A program made the position numbers and the translations under genes. The notes beneath the pieces are model-generated. The model saw nothing but the letters and a program-made list of their open reading frames with translations. It made no database searches and had not been told where the DNA came from. A DNA stretch of 64,000 nucleotides from Antitrichia curtipendula. Taxonomy: Eukaryota > Streptophyta > Bryopsida > Hypnales > Leucodontaceae. Shown in pieces: positions 55,431 through 64,000 of this stretch. Numbering within the stretch: position 1 is the first letter of the stretch; each line of letters opens with the position of its first letter. The DNA is taken from contig OX579637.1 in assembly GCA_951230915.1 (NCBI GenBank), positions 19,654,001-19,718,000 on the forward strand, read 5' to 3'.

Positions 55431-58400
55431 GAAATTTAATTCATGCGCATTTTTTATGATTTCCGACGTGCATATAAAAAATGCAAATGAACTTGGCCTT
55501 GTATTTTAGTAAATGACCAATATCCAAAGTCATGAAATTTACACGTTAAAGGCGTACTGAAAAAAAATGTAGAAGTTGCAAATATCATGGAGATGAATAA
55601 TCTCCATGATGAAATTTAACTCATGCGCATTTTTTATGATTCCCAACGTGCATATAAAAAATGCGAATGAACTTGGCCCTGTATTTTAGTAAATGACCAA
55701 TATCCAAAGTCATGAAATTTACACGTTAAAGGCGTAGTGAAAAAAAATGTAGAAGTTGCAAATATCATGGAGATGAATAATCTCCATGAAGAAATTTAAT
55801 TCATGCGCATTTTTTATGATTCCCGACGTGCATATAAAAAATGAAAATGAACTTGGCCCATATTTTAGTAAATGACCAATATCCAAAGTCATGAAATTTA
55901 CACGTGAAAGGCGTAGTGAAAAAAAATGTAGAAGTTGCAAATATCATGGAGATAAATAATCTTTGATGAAATTTATTTCATGCGCATTTATTATGATTCC
56001 CGACGTGCATATAAAAAATGCAAATGAACTTGGCCCTGTATTTTAATAAATGACCAATATCCAAAGTCATGAAATTTACACGTTAAAGGCGTAGTGAAAA
56101 AAACTGTAGAAGTTGCAAATATCATGGAGATGAATAATCTCCATGATGAAATTTAATTCATGCGCATTTTTTATGATTTCCGACGTGCATATAGAAAATG
56201 CAAATGAACTTGGCCTTGTATTTTAGTAAATGACCAATATCCAAAGTCATGAAATTTACACGTCAAAGGCGTAGTGAAAAAAAATGTAGAAGTTGCAAAT
56301 ATCATGGAGATGAATAATCTCCATGATGAAATTTAATTCATGCGCATTTTTTACAATTCCCAACGTGCATATAAAAAATGCGATTGAACTTGGCCTTGTA
56401 TTTTAGTAAATGTCCAATATCCAAAGTCATGAAATTTACACGTTAAAGGCGTACTGAAAAAAAATGTAGAAGTTGCAAAAATCATGGAGATAAATAATCT
56501 TTGATGAATTTTATTTCATGCTCATTTTTTATGATTCCCGGCGTGCATATAAAAAATGCAAATGAACTTGGGTTTGTATTTTAATAAAGGACTAATATCC
56601 AAAGTCATGAAATTTACACGTGAAAGGCGTAGTGAAAAAAAATGTAGAAGTAGCAAATATCATGGAGATGAATAATCTCCATGATGAAATTTAATTCACG
56701 CGAATATTTTATGATTCCCGACGTGCATTTAAAAAATGCGATTGAACTTGGCCCTGTACTTTAGTAAATGACTAATATCCAAAGTCATGAAATTTACACG
56801 TTAAAGGCGTAGTGAAAAAAACTGTAGAAGTTGCAAATATCATGGAGATGAATAATCTCCATGATGAAATTTAATTCATGCGCATTTTTTATGATTTCCG
56901 ACGTGCATATAGAAAATGCAAATGAACTTGGCCTTGTATTTTAGTAAATGACCAATATCCAAAGTCATGAAATTTACACGTGAAAGGCGTAGTGAAAAGA
57001 AATGTGGAAGTTGCAAATATCATGGAGATGAATAATCTTTGCTGAAATTTAATTCATGCTCATTTCTTATGATTCCCGGCGTGCATATAAAAAATGCAAA
57101 TGAACTTGGCCCTGTATTTTAGTAAATGACTAATATCCAAAGTCATGAAATTTACACGTTAAAGGCATAGTGAAAAAAAATGTGGAAGTTGCAAATATCA
57201 TGGAGATGAATAATCTTTGATGAAATTTAATTCATGCCAGTATTTTATGATTCCCGACGTGCATTTAAAAAATGCGATTGAACTTGGCCCTGTACTTTAG
57301 TAAATGACCAATATCCAAAGTCATGAAATTTACATGTGAAAGGCGTAGTGAAAAAAAATGTGGAAGTTGCAAATATCATGGAGATGAATAATCTCCATGA
57401 TGAAATTTAATTCATGCGCATTTTTTATGATTTCCGACGTGCATATAAAAAATGCAAATGAACTTGGCCTTGTATTTTAGTAAATGACCAATATCCAAAG
57501 TCATGAAATTTACACGTTAAAGGCGTACTGAAAAAAAATGTAGAAGTTGCAAATATCATGGAGATGAATAATCTCCATGATGAAATTTAACTCATGCGCA
57601 TTTTTTATGATTCCCAACGTGCATATAAAAAATGCGAATGAACTTGGCCCTGTATTTTAGTAAATGACCAATATCCAAAGTCATGAAATTTACACGTTAA
57701 AGGCGTAGTGAAAAAAAATGTAGAAGTTGCAAATATCATGGAGATGAATAATCTCCATGAAGAAATTTAATTCATGCGCATTTTTTATGATTCCCGACGT
57801 GCATATAAAAAATGAAAATGAACTTGGCCCATATTTTAGTAAATGACCAAGATCCAAAGTCATGAAATTTACACGTCAAAGGCGTAGTGAAAAAAAATGT
57901 AGAAGTTGCAAATATCATGGAGATGAATAATCTCCATGATGAAATTTAATTCATGCGCATTTTTTACAATTCCCAACGTGCATATAAAAAATGCGATTGA
58001 ACTTGGCCTTGTATTTTAGTAAATGACCAATATCCAAAGTCATGAAATTTACACGTCAAAGGCGTAGTGAAAAAAAATGTAGAAGTTGCAAATATCATGG
58101 AGATGAATAATCTCCATGATGAAATTTAATTCATGCGCATTTTTTACAATTCCCAACGTGCATATAAAAAATGCGATTGAACTTGGCCTTGTATTTTAGT
58201 AAATGTCCAATATCCAAAGTCATGAAATTTACACGTTAAAGGCGTACTGAAAAAAAATGTAGAAGTTGCAAAAATCATGGAGATAAATAATCTTTGATGA
58301 ATTTTATTTCATGCTCATTTTTTATGATTCCCGGCGTGCATATAAAAAATGCAAATGAACTTGGGTTTGTATTTTAATAAAGGACTAATATCCAAAGTCA

Positions 58401-59320
58401 TGAAATTTACACGTGAAAGGCGTAGTGAAAAAAAATGTAGAAGTAGCAAATATCATGGAGATGAATAATCTCCATGATGAAATTTAATTCACGCGAATAT
58501 TTTATGATTCCCGACGTGCATTTAAAAAATGCGATTGAACTTGGCCCTGTACTTTAGTAAATGACTAATATCCAAAGTCATGAAATTTACACGTTAAAGG
58601 CGTAGTGAAAAAAACTGTAGAAGTTGCAAATATCATGGAGATGAATAATCTCCATGATGAAATTTAATTCATGCGCATTTTTTATGATTTCCGACGTGCA
58701 TATAGAAAATGCAAATGAACTTGGCCTTGTATTTTAGTAAATGACCAATATCCAAAGTCATGAAATTTACACGTTAAAGGCGTACTGAAAAAAAATGTAG
58801 AAGTTGCAAATATCATGGAGTTGAATTATCTTTGCTGAAATATATTTCATGCTCATTTTTTATGATTCCCTGCGTGCATATAAAAAATGCAAATGAACTT
58901 GGGTTTGTATTTTAATAAAGGACTAATATCCAAAGTCATGAAATTTACACGTGAAAGGCGTAGTGAAAAAAAATGTAGAAGTAGCAAATATCATGGAGAT
59001 GAATAATCTCCATGATGAAATTTAATTCACGCGAATATTTTATGATACCCGACGTGCATTTAAAAAATGCGATTGAACTTGGCCTTGTACTTTAGTAAAT
59101 GACTAATATCCAAAGTCATGAAATTTACACGTTAAAGGCGTAGTGAAAAAAACTGTAGAAGTTGCAAATATCATGGAGATGAATAATCTCCATGATGAAA
59201 TTTAATTCATGCGCATTTTTTATGATTTCCGACGTGCATATAGAAAATGCAAATGAACTTGGCCTTGTATTTTAGTAAATGACCAATATCCAAAGTCATG
59301 AAATTTACACGTTAAAGGCG
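54985..59320 (+). repeat. Higher-order repeats of 11, 10 and 3 monomers (1,971, 1,793 and 539 bp)
   Basis: GGCCCATATTTTAG at 55,855 recurs at 57,826 (1,971 bp). TGTCCAATATCC at 56,411 recurs at 58,204 (1,793 bp). TTCACGCGAATATTTTATG at 56,695 recurs at 58,488 and again at 59,027 (539 bp). The TTTTTTACAATTCCC monomer is also doubled in tandem around 57,960 and 58,140. This part was reshuffled by several unequal exchanges of different size. Confidence 0.65.
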
Positions 59321-62300
59321 TAGTGAAAAAAACTGTAGAAGTTGCAAATATCATGGAGATGAATAATCTCCATGATGAAATTTAATTCATGCGCATTTTT
59401 TATGATTTCCGACGTGCATATAGAAAATGCAAATGAACTTGGCCCTGTATTTTAGTAAATGACCAATATCCAAAGTCATGAAATTTACACGTTAAAGGCG
59501 TAGTGAAAAAAACTGTAGAAGTTGCAAATATCATGGAGATGAATAATCTCCATGATGAAATTTATTTCATGCTCATTTCTTATGATTCCCGGCGTGCATA
59601 TAAAAAATGCAAATGAACTTGGCTTTGTATTTTAATAAATGACTAATATCCAAAGTCATGAAGTTTACACGTTAAAGGCGTAGTGAAAAAAAATGTGGAA
59701 GTTGCAAATATCATGGAGATGAATAATCTTTGATGAAATTTAATTCATGCCAGTATTTTATGATTCCCGACGTGCATTTAAAAAATGCGATTGAACTTGG
59801 CCCTGTACTTTAGTAAATGACTAATATCCAAAGTCATGAAATTTACACGTTAAAGGCGTAGTGAAAAAGAACGTGGAAGTTGCAAATATCATGGAGATGA
59901 ATAATCTCCATGATGAAATTTAATTCATGCGCTCTATTTATGATTCCCGACGTGCATATAAAAAATGCAAATGAACTTGGCCCTGTATTTTAGTAAATGA
60001 CCAATATCCAAAGTCATGAAATTTACACGTTAAAGGCGTAGTGAAAAAAACTGTAGAAGTTGCAAATATCATGGAGATGAATAATCTCCATGATGAAATT
60101 TATTTCATGCTCTTTTTCTATGATTCCCGGCGTGCATATAAAAAATGCAAATGAACTTGGCCCTGTATTGTAGTAAATGACCAATATCCAAAGTCATGAA
60201 ATTTACACGTTAAAGGCGTAGTGAAAAAAAATGTGGAAGTTGCAAATATCATGGAGATGAATAATCTCCATGATGAAATTTAATTCATGCGCATTTTTTA
60301 TGATTCCCAACGTGCATATAAAAAATGCAAATGAACTTGGGTTTGTATTTTAATAAAGGACTAATATCCAAAGTCATGAAATTTACATGTGAAAGGCGTA
60401 GTGAAAAAAAATGTGGAAGTTGCAAATATCATGGAGATGAATAATCTCCATGATGAAATTTATTTCATGCTCTTTTTCTATGATTCCCGGCGTGCATATA
60501 AAAAATGCAAATGAACTTGGCCCTGTATTTTAGTAAATGACCAATATCCAAAGTCATGAAATTTACACGTTAAAGGCGTAGTGAAAAAAACTGTAGAAGT
60601 TGCAAATATCATGGAGATGAATAATCTCCATGATGAAATTTAATTCATGCGCATTTTTTATGATTTCCGACGTGCATATATTAAATGCAAATGAATTTGG
60701 CCTTGTATTTTAGTAAATGACCAATATCCAAAGTCATGAAATTTACATGTCAAAGGCGTACTGAAAAAAAATGTAGAAGTTGCAAATATCATGGAGATGA
60801 ATAATCTCCATGATGAAATTTAATTCATGCGCATTTTTTATGATTTCCGACGTGCATATAGAAAATGCAAATGAACTTGGCCTTGTATTTTAGTAAATGA
60901 CCAATATCCAAAGTCATGAAATTTACACGTTAAAGGCGTACTAAAAAAAAATGTGGAAGTTGCAAATATCATGGAGATGAATAATCTTTGATGAAATTTA
61001 ATTCATGCCAGTATTTTATGATTCCCGACGTGCATTTAAAAAATGCGATTGAACTTGGCCCTGTACTTTAGTAAATGACTAATATCCAAAGTCATGAAAT
61101 TTACACGTGAAAGGCGTAGTGAAAAAAAATGTGGAAGTTGCAAATATCATGGAGATGAATAATCTTTGCTGAAATTTATTTCATGCTCATTTTTTATGAT
61201 TCCCGGCGTGCATATAAAAAATGCAAATGAACTTGGCCTTATATTTTAATAAATGACTAATATCCAAAGTCATGAAATTTACACGTGAAAGGCGTAGTGA
61301 AAAAAAATGTAGAAGTTGCAAATATCATGGAGATGAATAATCTCCATGATAAAATTTAATTCATGCGCATTTCTTATGATTCCCAACGTGCATATAGAAA
61401 ATGCGAATGAACTTGGCCCTGTATTTTAGTAAATGACCAATATCCAAAGTCATGAAATTTACACGTTAAAGGCGTAGTGAATAAAAATGTAGAAGTTGCA
61501 AATATCATGGAGATGAATAATCTCCATGATAAAATTTAATTCATGTGCATTTCTTATGATTTCCGACGTGCATATAGAAAATGCAAATGAACTTTGCCCT
61601 GTATTTTAATAAATGACGAATAACCGGTCATGAAATTTACACGTTAAAGGCGTAGTGAAAAGAACTGTAGAAGTTGCAAATATCATGGAGATGAATAATC
61701 TCCATGATGAAATTTATTTCATGCGCATTTTTTATGATTCCCGACGTCCATATAAAAAATGCCAATGAACTTGGGTTTGTATTTTAATAAAGGACTAATA
61801 TCCAAAGTCATGAAATTTACATGTGAAAGGCGTAGTGAAAAAAAATGTGGAAGTTGCAAATATCATGGAGATGAATAATCTTTGATGAAATTTATTTCAT
61901 GCTCATTTTTTATGATTCCCGGCGTGCATATAAAAAATGCAAATGAACTTGGGTTTGTATTTTAATAAAGGACTAATATCCAAAGTCATGAAATTTACAT
62001 GTGAAAGGCGTAGTGAAAAAAAATGTGGAAGTTGCAAATATCATGGAGATGAATAATCTCCATGATGAAATTTATTTCATGTTCTTTTTCTATGATTCCC
62101 GGCGTGCATATAAAAAATGCAAATGAACTTAGCCCTGTATTTTAGTAAATGACCAATATCCAAAGTCATGAAATTTACACATTAAAGGCGTAGTGAAAAA
62201 AAATGTAGAAGTTGCAAATATCATGGAGATGAATAATCTCCATGATGAAATTTAATTCATGCGCATTTTTTATGATTCCCAACGTGCATATAAAAAATGC

Positions 62301-64000
62301 AAATGAACTTGGGTTTGTATTTTAATAAAGGACTAATATCCAAAGTCATGAAATTTACATGTGAAAGGCGTAGTGAAAAAAAATGTGGAAGTTGCAAATA
62401 TCATGGAGATGAATAATCTCCATGATGAAATTTATTTCATGCTCTTTTTCTATGATTCCCGGCGTGCATATAAAAAATGCAAATGAACTTGGCCCTGTAT
62501 TTTAGTAAATGACCAATATCCAAAGTCATGAAATTTACACGTTAAAGGCGTAGTGAAAAAAAATGTAGAAGTTGCAAATATCATGGAGATGAATAATCTC
62601 CATGATGAAATTTAATTCATGCGCTCTTTTTATGATTCCCGACGTGCATATAAAAAATGCAAATGAACTCGGCCCTGTATTTTAATAAAGGACCTATATC
62701 CAAAGTCATGAAATTTACACGTTAAAGGCGTAGTGAAAAAGAATGTGGAAGTTGCAAATATCATGGAGATGAATAATCTCCATGATGAAATTTAATTCAT
62801 GCGCTCTATTTATGATTCCCGACGTGCATATAAAAAATGCAAATGAACTTGGCCCTGTATTTTAGTAAATTACCAATATCCAAAGTCATGAAATTTATAC
62901 GTTAAAGGCGTAGTGAAAAAAACTGTAGAAGTTGCAAATATCATGGAGATGAATAATCTCCATGATGAAATTTAATTCATGCGCTCTTTTTATGATTCCC
63001 GACGTGCATATAAAAAATGAAAATGAACTCGGCCCTGTATTTTAAGAAAGGACCAATATCGAAAGTCATGAAATTTACACGTTAAAGGCGTAGTGAAAAA
63101 GAACGTGGAAGTTGCAAATATCATGGAGATGAATAATCTCCATGATGAAATTTAACTCATGCGCATTTTTTATGATTCCCGACGTGCATATAAAAAATGC
63201 AGTTGAACTTGGCCCTGTATTTTGGTAAATGACCAATATCCAAAGTCATGAAATTTACACGTCAAAGGCGTACTGAAAAAAAATGAAGAAGTTGCAAATA
63301 TCATGGAGATGAATAATCTCCATGATGAAATTTAATTCATGCGCATTTTTTATGATTCCCGACGTGCATATAGAAAATGCAAATGAACTTGGCCCTGTAT
63401 TTTAATAAATGACCAATAACCGGTCATGAAATTTACACGTTAAAGGCGTAGTGAAAAAAACTGTAGAAGTTGCAAATATCATGGAGATGAATAATCTCCA
63501 TGATGAAATTTAATTCATGCGCTGTTTTTATGATTCCCGACGTGCACATAAAAAATGCAAATGAACTTGGCCCTGTATTTTAGTAAATAACCAATATCCA
63601 AAGCCATGAAATTTACACGTCAAAGGCGTAGTGAAAGAAAATGAAAAGTTGGAAATATCATGGAGATGAATAATCTCCATGATGAAATTTAATTCATGCG
63701 CTCTATTTATGATTCCCGATGTGCATATAAAAAATGAAAATGAACTCGGCCCTGTATTTTAATAAAGGACCAATATCGAAAGTCATGAAATTTACACGTT
63801 AAAGGCGTAGTGAAAAAAAATGTGGAAGTTGCAAATATCATGGAGATGAATAATCTCCATGATGAAATTTAATTCATGCGCATTTTTTATGATTCCCGAC
63901 GTGCATATAAAAAATGCAAATGAACTTGGCCCTGTATTTTAGTAAATGACCAATATCCAAAGTCATGAAATTTACACGTCAAAGGCGTAGTGAAAGAAAA

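Larger units (their letters stand above)
36061..64000 (+). repeat. Satellite array, c.179-bp monomers, about 155 copies
   Basis: The landmark TCATGAAATTTACACGT recurs at 36,064, 36,244, 36,424, 36,604, 36,784, 36,962, 37,140, 37,321 and so on, steps of 178, 180 or 181 bp, to the end of the window. Three main monomer classes occur. A (180 bp) has ATCATGGAGAT-GAATA-ATCTCCATGAT. B (178 bp) has ATCTTTGATG or ATCTTTGCTG in place of the right arm. C has CCAGTATTTTATG in the next segment. A second inverted pair, CGCATTTTTTAT/ATAAAAAATGCG, occurs in many monomers. The array is AT-rich and has no genes. Length, homogeneity and higher-order structure fit a plant centromeric satellite; that function is inferred. 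Confidence 0.95.

Noticed and set aside
55719..55940. 73-codon open frame in the satellite
   Set aside because: It is a chance opening across one variant monomer and is not repeated in neighbouring monomers.
36061..64000. CRISPR array, because of regular repeats
   Set aside because: Whole 178-181-bp units repeat head to tail without unique spacers, and the context is a plant nucleus. This is a satellite.

Overview
The window looks like repeat-rich, AT-rich land-plant nuclear DNA. The supports are GT-AG splice sites beside broken reading frames, TTTAGGG-type telomere-like sequence at 34.75 kb, hAT-type and DUF7869-type transposon genes, stops suggestive of cytosine deamination, and a ~180-bp satellite of the length typical of plant centromeres. 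A non-flowering plant (bryophyte, lycophyte or fern) is my guess, not something the sequence proves. I found no ordinary host gene, rRNA, tRNA or CRISPR array.

Layout. (1) 1-3.9 kb: AT-rich repeats, including two copies of a dispersed repeat 'R' (2,637-c.3,400 and 3,681-3,925). (2) 3,924-22,354: a c.18.4-kb element that splits the second R copy and is bounded by an 18-bp perfect terminal inverted repeat; R resumes at 22,357, and the first R copy serves as an unfilled reference site. The element carries a minus-strand block (ParB-like region, coiled-coil/Pro-rich/acidic region, FCP1/NLI-type HAD phosphatase, then a conserved unknown ORF), a repeat-filled middle, and a plus-strand DUF7869-type (RNase H-like) transposase gene. 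Nearly all of it is decayed. Its non-coding parts hold about 20 copies of a 15-bp palindrome, AGGTCGACTCGACCT. (3) 22.4-27.0 kb: the rest of R, two GGTCGCC-motif arrays, a decayed coiled-coil gene and an N-terminal fragment of a hAT-like transposase. (4) 27,044-28,901: a second copy of the left end of the 18-kb element. (5) 28,902-c.33,700: a second, better preserved DUF7869 element on the minus strand, whose 5' side carries a different palindrome set (TTCAGCGC/GCGCTGAA). (6) 34.75 kb: degenerate telomere-like tract. (7) c.34,985-64,000: a satellite array with decayed monomers at its edge, then about 155 homogenised 178-181-bp monomers in several higher-order repeats (7, 12, 9, 7, 17 and 11 monomers), running off the right end.

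How the parts may work together: I infer that the DUF7869 protein is the transposase of a large DNA-transposon family and that the palindromes are family-specific binding sites, possibly for the transposase. The phosphatase and ParB-like genes would be accessory genes of the larger form. The satellite is probably centromeric or pericentromeric, a usual refuge for silenced, nested elements such as these.
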